Below are positions 8,415 through 14,768 of a stretch of 32,668 nt of DNA, one piece after another (within the stretch, counting starts at the first letter, position 1; each line of letters opens with the position of its first letter). Source of the stretch: Fen-7 sp041494285. Lineage in GTDB: Archaea > Halobacteriota > Methanosarcinia > Methanotrichales > Methanotrichaceae. The position numbers and the translations under genes are program-made. The notes beneath the pieces were generated by a model. It was not told the DNA's origin, did not search any database, and was given only the letters and a program-made list of their open reading frames with translations. The stretch covers positions 1-32,668 of the forward strand of contig JBGQAL010000010.1 in assembly GCA_041494285.1 (NCBI GenBank), given 5' to 3'.

Positions 8415-8723
8415 ATGAGTTCTGAAATGTGCACTGTCTGTGGCCTTCCTGGGGAGCTCTGCATCTGCGAGGAGGTTGCCAAGGAACAGCAGCGTATAGC
8501 TGTCAAGGTTCAAAAGCGCAGGTATGGAAAAGAGGTAACCGTGATCCAGGGTATAGATCCCCATGAGATCGACCTTCAGGAACTCTGCACTTACCTCAAG
8601 TCCAAGCTGGCCTGTGGTGGGACCGTAAAAGACAGCCTAATAGAGCTGCAAGGCAATCACATTCAGCGGATCAAAGAGATCCTTGTGAAGAGAGGATTCG
8701 GCTCAGAGCAAATAAGCACTTAA
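8415..8723 (+). CDS. translation initiation factor aIF1 (SUI1 family)
   Basis: A 102-residue protein with the SUI1/eIF1 core: VKVQKRRYGKEVTVIQGID, then LQELCTYLKSKLACGGTVKD and ELQGNHIQRIKEIL. Archaeal aIF1 binds the small ribosomal subunit and secures start-codon choice. The N-terminus carries C6-x2-C9 and C14-x-C16 (MCTVCGLPGELCIC), a short zinc-finger-like knuckle seen in many archaeal members. Length is normal. It is monocistronic, with its own ribosome site upstream and a hairpin downstream. Confidence 0.93.
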   Translation: MSSEMCTVCGLPGELCICEEVAKEQQRIAVKVQKRRYGKEVTVIQGIDPHEIDLQELCTYLKSKLACGGTVKDSLIELQGNHIQRIKEILVKRGFGSEQIST

Positions 8724-8731
8724 AAACAAGC

Positions 8732-8758
8732 TCAGCGGGTTTTGGCCGCTGACTCTTT
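8732..8758 (+). terminator. hairpin terminator after aIF1
   Basis: TCAGCGG (8732-8738) is complementary to CCGCTGA (8746-8752) with a seven-base loop, followed by CTCTTT. It lies 9 bases after the aIF1 stop, between convergent genes. A seven-pair stem and short T-run make this a moderate call. Confidence 0.5.
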
Positions 8759-8781
8759 AATCGAGGTCTAAGGCCGAAGGT

Positions 8782-9168
8782 TTAGCTTTCGTGGCCGTAA
8801 TCTTCTGGTTGGTCCTTTGCCGTTATGGTTCCTTCTTTACCTATGACTATCGAGAATATCCATTCACTGAGCTTGGCACAGTGCTCTGGCTCACACTCTT
8901 CGATGCATCCTGCACAGGGCTCAAATATCAGTACAGGCATGAGAGATTTGAATCGTTTACTATTTGATTTGTCCGCATAGAACAATCTATAAGTCCTGAT
9001 ACCATCGATTGTCTCCAGCTGCCTGGTGATGAGGTTCTCCTTCATCAGCTTTGCCACTACGCGAGAACATTTTCTAGAATCGATCTTCAGCGCTTTCCAG
9101 AGATCACTCTGCAGAACGCCACTCTCGCTTGATTTGATGAATTCCAGAGCATCCACATCAGCAGACAT
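8782..9168 (-). CDS. winged-helix protein with a C-terminal four-cysteine cluster
   Basis: A 128-residue protein. Residues 5-66 form a winged helix-turn-helix (ALEFIKSSESGVLQSDLWKA, then SRKCSRVVAKLMKENLITRQ and a wing ending TYRLFYA). Residues 85-97 carry C-x2-C-x3-C-x4-C, suited to a [4Fe-4S] cluster or zinc. The wHTH-plus-cluster order recalls archaeal and eukaryotic RPC34/RPC39-type transcription proteins, but this is a resemblance by eye. It sits eight bases after the LSm gene and probably shares its message. It may be a transcription regulator or an RNA polymerase accessory factor. Confidence 0.65.
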   Translation of the reverse strand: MSADVDALEFIKSSESGVLQSDLWKALKIDSRKCSRVVAKLMKENLITRQLETIDGIRTYRLFYADKSNSKRFKSLMPVLIFEPCAGCIEECEPEHCAKLSEWIFSIVIGKEGTITAKDQPEDYGHES

Positions 9169-9176
9169 CCTTACTC

Positions 9177-9401
9177 CTATTCAATAGGACTTATGAGGAT
9201 GATGTTGTTTCCTCTTAGGATGACGGATCCCAAAGAACGCGTCTTCTCTCCGCCGATCAACTCGACTGTCTCCAGAAGATGGAGGTTTAGGTACTCGTCT
9301 ACGCTATTGAGTATGCCTTCGAGGACGTACCTGGGAGAGCCTTTCATCTCGACCTGGATCTTGCTGCCTATTAAAGTCTGAACCTTTTTAGTGGGAAACA
9401 T
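9177..9401 (-). CDS. LSm/Sm-like archaeal RNA-binding protein
   Basis: A 74-residue protein with the Sm fold: Sm1 around residues 10-45 (GSKIQVEMKG... GILNSVDEYLNLHL) and Sm2 at ILRGNNIILISP (about 61-72), where the RGNN turn contacts uridine-rich RNA. Archaeal LSm proteins form heptameric rings that act on RNA. Length is normal. It precedes the winged-helix Cys4 gene by eight bases. Upstream, AAATATTATC near 9434 is a possible TATA element and GAGAGGT lies near the ATG. Confidence 0.93.
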   Translation of the reverse strand: MFPTKKVQTLIGSKIQVEMKGSPRYVLEGILNSVDEYLNLHLLETVELIGGEKTRSLGSVILRGNNIILISPIE

Positions 9402-9481
9402 GAATCTACCTCTCAGTTATATGGTGCGATAATATTTCAAATTTTGTATGCCTAAACATGCAGAAGACAAAATCTATTTTT

Positions 9482-9709
9482 CTAAACAGCCTCGACGCCA
9501 GTTACACCTGAAACGTCCTTTCTAAGCTCCTTCTCGATGAAGTTCTTCAGGGTCATCTGAGAGAAGGGGCATCCGGCACAGCTGCCCTGTAGCTTCACTT
9601 TAACTACTCCGTCTTCAATATCCACCAGCTCGACGTCTCCTCCCTCAACTCGCAGGGCGTTTCGAATGCGTTCTAGGGCAGCTTCTACCTGTTCTTTGAG
9701 CTCTTGCAT
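9482..9709 (-). CDS. NifU C-terminal domain protein (iron-sulfur scaffold/carrier)
   Basis: A 75-residue stand-alone NifU C-terminal domain. It shows the family pattern of an N-terminal helix, RVEGGDVELVDIEDGVVKVKL, then the cluster-binding C-x2-C in GSCAGCPFSQMTLK and a C-terminal helix. Such proteins carry a [4Fe-4S] cluster on a dimer for delivery to target proteins, which fits a genome this rich in Fe-S enzymes. It begins six bases after the stop of the PII/CutA-like gene, so the two form a small operon. Confidence 0.92.
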   Translation of the reverse strand: MQELKEQVEAALERIRNALRVEGGDVELVDIEDGVVKVKLQGSCAGCPFSQMTLKNFIEKELRKDVSGVTGVEAV

Positions 9710-9715
9710 TTTTCA

Positions 9716-10042
9716 TTAGTCCCCTTTAACCTTTATCGATGTGACCTTGTGCCCCATAATCGTGTACCTTATTCCTTTTAAAGCTTCCTCGAGCTGCTTT
9801 ATGATCCGGTCACATTTGTCCGAGCTGACTACAGTATTCACCATGACACCGGGCTCAGAGTGGTTCCTTATCGTCTCCAGGGTCATCTTGGGGTCCTCAC
9901 TCAAGCGAAAGTTCTTCCAGGTCTTTGGGGCCATCCCCTGGTACTCGACGATGTAGAAGCCGGTGATCCCGAGCTCCGTCAGGGTGTTCACGACCCGTAC
10001 CAGATGCTCATAATCCACAAAGATCTTGACCATGGTCTTCAT
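9716..10042 (-). CDS. PII/CutA-like small alpha-beta protein
   Basis: A 108-residue protein without a recognised name. The start MVKIFVDYEHLVRVVNTLTE, the middle GITGFYIVEYQGMAPKTW and the end GIRYTIMGHKVTSIKVKGD give a beta-alpha-beta repeat like the PII (GlnB) or CutA trimer fold: two ferredoxin-like halves with a variable loop. It lacks the T-loop uridylylation tyrosine context of true GlnB. A role in sensing or metal handling is possible, not shown. It is co-transcribed with the NifU-type gene downstream and diverges from cobZ. Confidence 0.6.
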   Translation of the reverse strand: MKTMVKIFVDYEHLVRVVNTLTELGITGFYIVEYQGMAPKTWKNFRLSEDPKMTLETIRNHSEPGVMVNTVVSSDKCDRIIKQLEEALKGIRYTIMGHKVTSIKVKGD

Positions 10043-10113
10043 AATAAATCCCCAGAGACTAATCGGCTGGAGACCTTAAATAACTTCGCTAGATATTCTT
10101 TTATCCTTTAGGA
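10043..10113. promoter_or_regulatory. divergent promoter gap between the PII-like gene and cobZ
   Basis: On the minus strand TTATTTAAGG (about 10077-10086) is a good TATA candidate for the PII-like/NifU operon. On the plus strand TTCTTTTATCC (about 10094-10104) is a TATA candidate for the cobZ operon. Its distance would put the transcript start close to the ATG codons at 10114 and 10129, so the cobZ mRNA may be leaderless and begin translation at 10129. Confidence 0.4.
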
Positions 10114-10593
10114 ATGTCTAGCATTATCATGGCCGATAGAGACATCCGAGAGGTCCTTAAGAGTATGGGAATAACGATAGATGAAATAGTATCTGCTGCC
10201 TTTGAACTTTACTTTCCCCACCCTGGCGTGGAGACACGAGAGAAGGCCGAAGCAGTCTTCAGGAGAGAGCTGGACCTCGCGCTTTCCGATCCAAACCTGG
10301 CCCTTTTGATCTACGCCGGTGTACTCCTTGAGTCAGAAGGGAGCAAGGCTAATCTGCCAAACCTAAGGCAGTCTGATTACGACAACGATCTCACCTGTCT
10401 GATAGCAGACGAGGTGTTGGGCATGAGCATAGCTAAGTACATAGGCGGATACAAAGGGGTCTTCGATTACGTCAGGTATGATAAGGCCAAGCCTGGGATC
10501 CTCGGGCGTTTGGGGCCCTTCATGGACGATGTGATCGGCGGCCTAATAGGAGGAGTTTCCTCCAATATGTATACAAGGGCGGTGTTGGGCTGA
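10114..10593 (+). CDS. cobZ: alpha-ribazole phosphate phosphatase CobZ (PgpA family)
   Basis: A 159-residue protein of the phosphatidylglycerophosphatase A fold. In Methanosarcina mazei, CobZ removes the phosphate of alpha-ribazole phosphate (or the cobamide phosphate) in the nucleotide-loop pathway. The context decides the name: it is followed at once by cobS and cobY, the same trio as in Methanosarcina. Family-like parts include the start REVLKSMGITIDEIVSAAF, the core LALLIYAGVLLESEG and the glycine-rich end DDVIGGLIGG. The ATG at 10129 (MADRDI) is an alternative start and fits a leaderless transcript. Confidence 0.82.
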   Translation: MSSIIMADRDIREVLKSMGITIDEIVSAAFELYFPHPGVETREKAEAVFRRELDLALSDPNLALLIYAGVLLESEGSKANLPNLRQSDYDNDLTCLIADEVLGMSIAKYIGGYKGVFDYVRYDKAKPGILGRLGPFMDDVIGGLIGGVSSNMYTRAVLG

Positions 10594-11354
10594 AGGACTT
10601 CTGTTTTGCTCTCAAGTCCGGTTTCGGATTTCTGTCCACAATACCCGTTGGCATAAGTATGGAAGGCTTGGAGGCCCTAATGAGCCATGTCTACGTATTC
10701 TCCCTCGTTGGTATAGTCCTGGGGGCAATAATGGGCGGGTCGGCCTACCTCCTTTCCAGGATATTCCCGGCCGCCCTGACTTCGGTCCTAGTTTTGGCCA
10801 TAATCTACAAGCTGTGCGGGATCAATCACCTGGACGGTCTGGCCGACTTCGGGGACGGTATAGTGACCCACGGATCCCCGCAGAAGAAGGTTGCGGCCAT
10901 GAAGGACGTAAGCCTGGGGACTGGCGGCGCGGCTTTCATAGTCATGATTCTGATAGCAAACTTCGCCATTATCAACTCTATGCCAGCTCTCCTCCTGCCT
11001 CTTGCACTTCTGGTTGCCGAGGTTTCGGCCAAACAGTCGATGATCGCCTTCGCGGCATTCTCCAAATCACTGCACAAGGGGTTCGGACAGATAATGATCG
11101 ATAGGACCGGCCACAGAGAGTTCTTGATCGCCCTGGCCATCTCTGTAGCCGCAAGTTACGTCGCTCTCGGTACCCTTGGACTGGCCATGCTGGCGGCTTC
11201 ACAATTGGTCGCCTTCTATCTCGTGATCGTTGCAAAGAGGAACTTCGGCGGAGCCACCGGAGACGGGATAGGTGCCACAAATGAGATTTGTCGCGCCATT
11301 GCTCTGGCTGCGGCGTTGACTTTGGGGGGTGTACTTCCTTGGATGCGCTGGTGA
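10590..11354 (+). CDS. cobS: adenosylcobinamide-GDP ribazoletransferase (cobalamin synthase)
   Basis: An integral membrane enzyme joining adenosylcobinamide-GDP with alpha-ribazole to make the cobamide. The motif HLDGLADFGDG, about residues 77-87, holds the conserved acidic metal ligands, and five or more hydrophobic segments follow. The first ATG is at 10659, but conserved N-terminal sequence (DFCFALKSGFGFLSTIPVG) lies upstream of it in frame. The only start-like codon that keeps it is CTG at 10590-10592, overlapping the cobZ TGA by four bases (CTGA). A CTG start is rare, so this edge is uncertain. GGAGGAG at 10549-10555 lies rather far upstream. Confidence 0.9.
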   Translation: MKDFCFALKSGFGFLSTIPVGISMEGLEALMSHVYVFSLVGIVLGAIMGGSAYLLSRIFPAALTSVLVLAIIYKLCGINHLDGLADFGDGIVTHGSPQKKVAAMKDVSLGTGGAAFIVMILIANFAIINSMPALLLPLALLVAEVSAKQSMIAFAAFSKSLHKGFGQIMIDRTGHREFLIALAISVAASYVALGTLGLAMLAASQLVAFYLVIVAKRNFGGATGDGIGATNEICRAIALAAALTLGGVLPWMRW

Positions 11355-11938
11355 TGGCTGGTGGGAAGGGTTCCCGCCTTAAGATGGGCGAGAAGCCGTT
11401 GGTGAAGCTATTCGGTAGGCCGCTGATAGACTACGTCGTGGGGGCGCTATTGGACAGCTCGGCCAACAGGATACTCGTTGCTGTCACGGAGAACGTGCCC
11501 ATGACCAGAAAATGGGCGTTGGAAAGGGAATTGACAGTTGTTGACACTTCCGGAAAAGGATTTGTCGCAGACATGGTGGATGCTGTGGAGATGGCCGGAG
11601 TGGCAGAGCCCATCCTGATAGTAATGGCCGATCTGCCCCTGGTAACTCCGGACCTGATAGACGAGATCATGGAGACGTACGAAAAGCGCCCCGAACCGGC
11701 TTTGTCCACTCACACTCCGCTCGATCTGCATCGTCGCCTTGGACGTAGGCCGGATTCGCTGTTCAACTACCGTAGCCAGCTTATTGTTCCATCGGGCATA
11801 AATATCTTGGACGGAGCAGATATTAGGGAGGAGCAGGAAGACTATCATCTGATCATAGAGAGGATCGAGCTGGCTGTCAACGTGAACGTGGTCGAGGATC
11901 TCAAGCTCTGCGAATCGATAATGCAAGGTGATCTTTAG
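11339..11938 (+). CDS. cobY: GTP:adenosylcobinamide-phosphate guanylyltransferase
   Basis: The archaeal, non-orthologous replacement of bacterial CobU guanylyltransferase; it makes adenosylcobinamide-GDP for CobS. The nucleotidyltransferase signature ALVMAGGKGSRLKMGEKPL lies at the N-terminus, and a metal-binding acidic site in MADLPLVTPDLIDEI. The open frame extends to 11288, but homology begins at TTG 11339-11341 (LDALVMAGG), preceded by the ribosome site GGGGGGTG (about 11323-11331), so this start is preferred (199 residues). It overlaps the cobS end by 16 bases, indicating translational coupling. Confidence 0.93.
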   Translation: MDALVMAGGKGSRLKMGEKPLVKLFGRPLIDYVVGALLDSSANRILVAVTENVPMTRKWALERELTVVDTSGKGFVADMVDAVEMAGVAEPILIVMADLPLVTPDLIDEIMETYEKRPEPALSTHTPLDLHRRLGRRPDSLFNYRSQLIVPSGINILDGADIREEQEDYHLIIERIELAVNVNVVEDLKLCESIMQGDL

Positions 11939-12304
11939 TTGAACGAGATTGACATAACAATAAAAGACGAGAGATACTCGTCTGTAGACCTGAAGCTGCT
12001 TATTGGAGAGGATGAGGTCAAGGAGCCCAAGCCGCATATCCTCCTGCTGGCCAAGATCCTGCGTAACCCCATGAGGTTGCCGTGGTTCCTGAAGGACATC
12101 TGCGCCCTATGCTTGAATGACGAGGATCTGAAAGATCTCCGGCTGGCACTTATCAGGGTTCAGGTCGACGCTGAGCTGAAAATGAACCAGGACATCCAGA
12201 GATACCAGCAGAGGCGCTACGTGGCCCAGGTTGTGGAGATACTTCAGTTCAACGAGCTGTTGCTGGCACCAAAGGAGCATTTGGAAGAAGCGGAGATGGA
12301 GTAA
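11939..12304 (+). CDS. unknown protein coupled to cobY
   Basis: A 121-residue acidic, largely helical protein that I do not recognise. The TTG at 11939 immediately follows the cobY TAG, so it is almost certainly the last gene of cobZ-cobS-cobY. Visible parts: LKLLIGEDEVKEPKPHILLL, then a helical core with the pair CALC and a charged helix MNQDIQRYQQRRYVAQVVEI. There is no signal peptide or membrane helix. Operon position suggests, but does not show, a link to cobamide assembly. Confidence 0.7.
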   Translation: MNEIDITIKDERYSSVDLKLLIGEDEVKEPKPHILLLAKILRNPMRLPWFLKDICALCLNDEDLKDLRLALIRVQVDAELKMNQDIQRYQQRRYVAQVVEILQFNELLLAPKEHLEEAEME

Positions 12305-12381
12305 TACGTCACTTCATCCATAAAGTCTATTTCGGCCAACCCTGGTTTGTTAGTAAGTTAGAAAAATAATTGGGCTTTGGT

Positions 12382-12660
12382 GTATCTAGCCCTCCTCCAC
12401 ATCCACAGCCGCCAACGGCTGTGCCCGCTGGTGGACCCTTGATTCTCTCATGGGGTACATGATGTTCTTGTACCCGGTCAAGTTTTTGCTTTTTTGTCCT
12501 TAGCATAACAGGACAAATCAACCACAGGCACAGCGGGGCTGGCGTATCCATCTGTTGTCGTTCATGGGTAAGTTCTTAAATGGCACTTTGCTCATCTATG
12601 AATTATTTTCGTTTATTTATCGATATGTTACTTATCGATGAGTTATTATATAATACCATA
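12382..12660 (-). pseudogene. decayed second copy of the CGCG-tail secreted protein gene (3' half)
   Basis: This stretch aligns base for base, with scattered substitutions and small gaps, to 12828-13100. Shared blocks include GTACATGATGTTCTTGTACC, GGTCAAGTTTTTGCTTTT and the ATCGATGAGTTATT repeats at its upstream end. Reading frames are broken: the GPPAGTAVGGCGCGGG tail is out of register with the upstream part and its stop is lost. The signal-peptide half is absent. The gap between this copy and the intact gene (12661-12838) is AT-rich and holds no gene that I can support. Confidence 0.75.
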
Positions 12661-12838
12661 AACGATTACCGATTCAAGTGATTGCTCTCCGCTCTGATTT
12701 ATAATACGATCATAATTGGGACTATAAAAGGAATCTGCTCAATAATTAGTTTGCCCCTTCATATTACAAACCGCTCTTCATTAAATGTAGGTGGCAACGT
12801 AATCTTAAAAATTATTGATGGGGCATACGTATCTAGCC

Positions 12839-13267
12839 TCATCCGCATCCGCAGCTGCCGCCACCGGCTGTGCCCGCTGGTGGACCCCTCGATTCTCCCA
12901 TGGGGTACATGATGTTCTTGTACCCGGTCAAGTTTTTGCTTTTCCGGTCCTTGGCGTAACCGGACAAATCAACTACAGGCAGAGCGGGCGCTGGTTTATC
13001 CATCTGTTTGTCGCTCATGGATAAGTTCTTAATTGGCATTTCGCTCATCGATGAATTATTTATCGTTGAGTTATTTATCGACATATTGTTTATCGATGAG
13101 GTACCAATCGACGAGTCATTCGCCGATAATGCCTGTGAGCTGGCTAATCCAAAGCTTCCTAGATGCATCACCGACTTTGTTGGCGGTTCCGCAGCTTGTG
13201 CACCGAGGACCAAAAAGGCGAACAGTATTATCAGTACCAATGCCGCTCTGGGCTTATTCGAGAACAT
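12839..13267 (-). CDS. small secreted protein with Asn/Ser-rich repeats and a GGGSCGCG tail
   Basis: A 142-residue protein that I cannot assign to a named family. Residues 1-26 form a signal peptide (basic start, LVLIILFAFLVLGAQA, likely cleavage near AQA-AE). Residues 50-85 are a low-complexity run of short I/M-x-N-x-S units (SSINNMSINNSTINNSSMSE). The C-terminus is glycine-rich and ends SCGCG, with C139 and C141 the only cysteines. It sits 83 bases downstream of the cdhE stop on the same strand but has its own AGGAGG site and TATA-like element. The tail could bind metal, form disulfides or be a sorting signal; none is shown. Confidence 0.75.
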   Translation of the reverse strand: MFSNKPRAALVLIILFAFLVLGAQAAEPPTKSVMHLGSFGLASSQALSANDSSIGTSSINNMSINNSTINNSSMSEMPIKNLSMSDKQMDKPAPALPVVDLSGYAKDRKSKNLTGYKNIMYPMGESRGPPAGTAGGGSCGCG

Positions 13268-13275
13268 AGTCCGTT

Positions 13276-13316
13276 CCTCCTAACTCTGAATAATACAAAA
13301 AAGAATGTATAAAATA
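13276..13316 (-). promoter_or_regulatory. promoter and ribosome site of the CGCG-tail gene
   Basis: On the minus strand TTATTTTATACATTC (about 13303-13317) is a TATA candidate and AGGAGG (13276-13281) lies eight bases before the ATG (13265-13267). This gives the gene its own transcript start, separate from the cdh operon. Confidence 0.5.
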
Positions 13317-13340
13317 AGGTTATGTGCCCTCATCGGGCAC
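13298..13340 (-). terminator. terminator of the cdh operon
   Basis: Just past the cdhE stop, GTGCCC (13324-13329) pairs with GGGCAC (13335-13340) around a five-base loop. On the minus strand it is followed by a T-rich tract including TTATTTTAT and TTTTTT (13298-13303). The T-rich tail overlaps the TATA region of the next gene. Confidence 0.6.
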
Positions 13341-13350
13341 AACATTTCTC

Positions 13351-14763
13351 TTACTTTGGTGGCCAGAAGTCTTTCATCCAGCCGATGATGCGTCCCGAGT
13401 CCTCTGGGCCGACCATGATCTTGGCCTTGCCACCGAAGAGGTCCTCCAGCTCGCCGCTGAACTTGGCAGCCATTCCCGGAAGGACCACTGCGGGATACTT
13501 CTGGTTCTCCCACTTGAAGTCCGCCTCCGTGAAGGCATCCTTGATCTTGGTTGGGTTCAGCTGGCCGCCGGCCACAGACGCCTGCACGCCGATGCCGTCC
13601 GTGTTGATGGACATGATGTAGGCATCGATGGCGTTGGAGGCTATGTCCGACTCGACCGTGTAGTAGGTCAGGGCGAAGTTGGTGGTCAAGAAGACTGGCG
13701 ACTCCGCTCCTGGGTTGCCCACCTTGTATATTCCGGGCTTGACCTGGACAGGTTTCCTCGGGTCGGTGTAGATGTTGAACCGGAGATGCATGTCCGGCAT
13801 CATGCTATAGGCCTCGATGGAGTGCTTGATCATTAAGGCTCCACCCCTTATGACGAATGCCCCTGTCAGCACAGACTCCCAGTAAGCAGCTCGCACTGGA
13901 TCCGTAGTGGTTAGCCAGGCGTTGATTGGCAATGCCATGACTGGATAGGCGATATCCCTCTGTGCTTCTTCTACTGCCGCCCTTCTGAGCTTAATGAAGT
14001 TCTGAAGAGACTCCTGGAGCTTCTTGCCGTTGGGCGCAGTTCCTGGGTCAAGGATCAGGTCCTTTAGGCCCATGCCTGCGAAGGTGGCAGCCATGGACTT
14101 GAGGCCGTCCAGATCGAAGGGAACGGACAGGGCGACTGGTACCTTGAACTCGTCGGCCAGCTTCGCTACTTCCTGCCAGTTGTCCTTAGTGGCGGCATAG
14201 ATAAGCGGCCTGTTCTTGGCGGCAACCTCTAATCCGGCCCTCAGGACCTTGGGGTTGAAAGAGCATAGTATGAGCGGGTAGTCCGAGGTCTCCATGACTT
14301 TCTTGACGCATGCAGCGAACTTAGCCGGGTCGTCGGTGACGGACCGGACGGCGATCATCTCCACCTGCTCCCACTTGCCGATGTAGAACTTCCTCCAGGT
14401 GGAGATCTTCTTGACGCGCTCGACGAGCTTTGCCTCTTCCATGTTGTCCGCCACATCATAGGCAAAGGGCGACTTGTTGAAGAAGGTCATCTGGTGGCGG
14501 TACATTACATCCTCGCCTCCAACCTTGACCTGCTTCTCGCCAATGCCTATTAGGACCATGGACAGCTCAGGCATCACGGTGGACTTAAGGGCCGCGAGCT
14601 TCTTGGCGTACTTCTCTTCCTTGATGAGGGGGGGGCACTCCTCCACCTTCTTGCTCCTGTCGATGAGTCCTGCAGCAAAGGCCATACAGGTCTGCTCACC
14701 GCACTCTTTGCAGTTTGTCTGGGGAAGCTGCTTGTAAAGGTTAAGCGGGCTACTTTCCTTCAT
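13351..14763 (-). CDS. cdhE: ACDS gamma subunit, corrinoid/iron-sulfur protein large subunit
   Basis: Carries, with CdhD, the methyl group between tetrahydrosarcinapterin and the A-cluster of CdhC on its corrinoid. The N-terminus has the [4Fe-4S] motif C-x2-C-x4-C-x16-C (in NCKECGEQTC...EECPPL), which reactivates the corrinoid. The central part is a TIM-barrel-like domain (CSFNPKVLRAGLEVA, LILDPGTAP) and the C-terminus is the cobamide-binding part. The frame can begin at TTG 14772, but GGAGGT lies about nine bases before the ATG at 14761-14763, making that the likely start (470 residues). It is the last gene of the operon. Confidence 0.97.
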   Translation of the reverse strand: MKESSPLNLYKQLPQTNCKECGEQTCMAFAAGLIDRSKKVEECPPLIKEEKYAKKLAALKSTVMPELSMVLIGIGEKQVKVGGEDVMYRHQMTFFNKSPFAYDVADNMEEAKLVERVKKISTWRKFYIGKWEQVEMIAVRSVTDDPAKFAACVKKVMETSDYPLILCSFNPKVLRAGLEVAAKNRPLIYAATKDNWQEVAKLADEFKVPVALSVPFDLDGLKSMAATFAGMGLKDLILDPGTAPNGKKLQESLQNFIKLRRAAVEEAQRDIAYPVMALPINAWLTTTDPVRAAYWESVLTGAFVIRGGALMIKHSIEAYSMMPDMHLRFNIYTDPRKPVQVKPGIYKVGNPGAESPVFLTTNFALTYYTVESDIASNAIDAYIMSINTDGIGVQASVAGGQLNPTKIKDAFTEADFKWENQKYPAVVLPGMAAKFSGELEDLFGGKAKIMVGPEDSGRIIGWMKDFWPPK

Positions 14764-14768
14764 GGATA

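Noticed and set aside
12382..13140. CRISPR-like array from the ATCGATGAGTTATT repeats
   Set aside because: Units are short, imperfect and coding, with no regular spacers and no cas genes.
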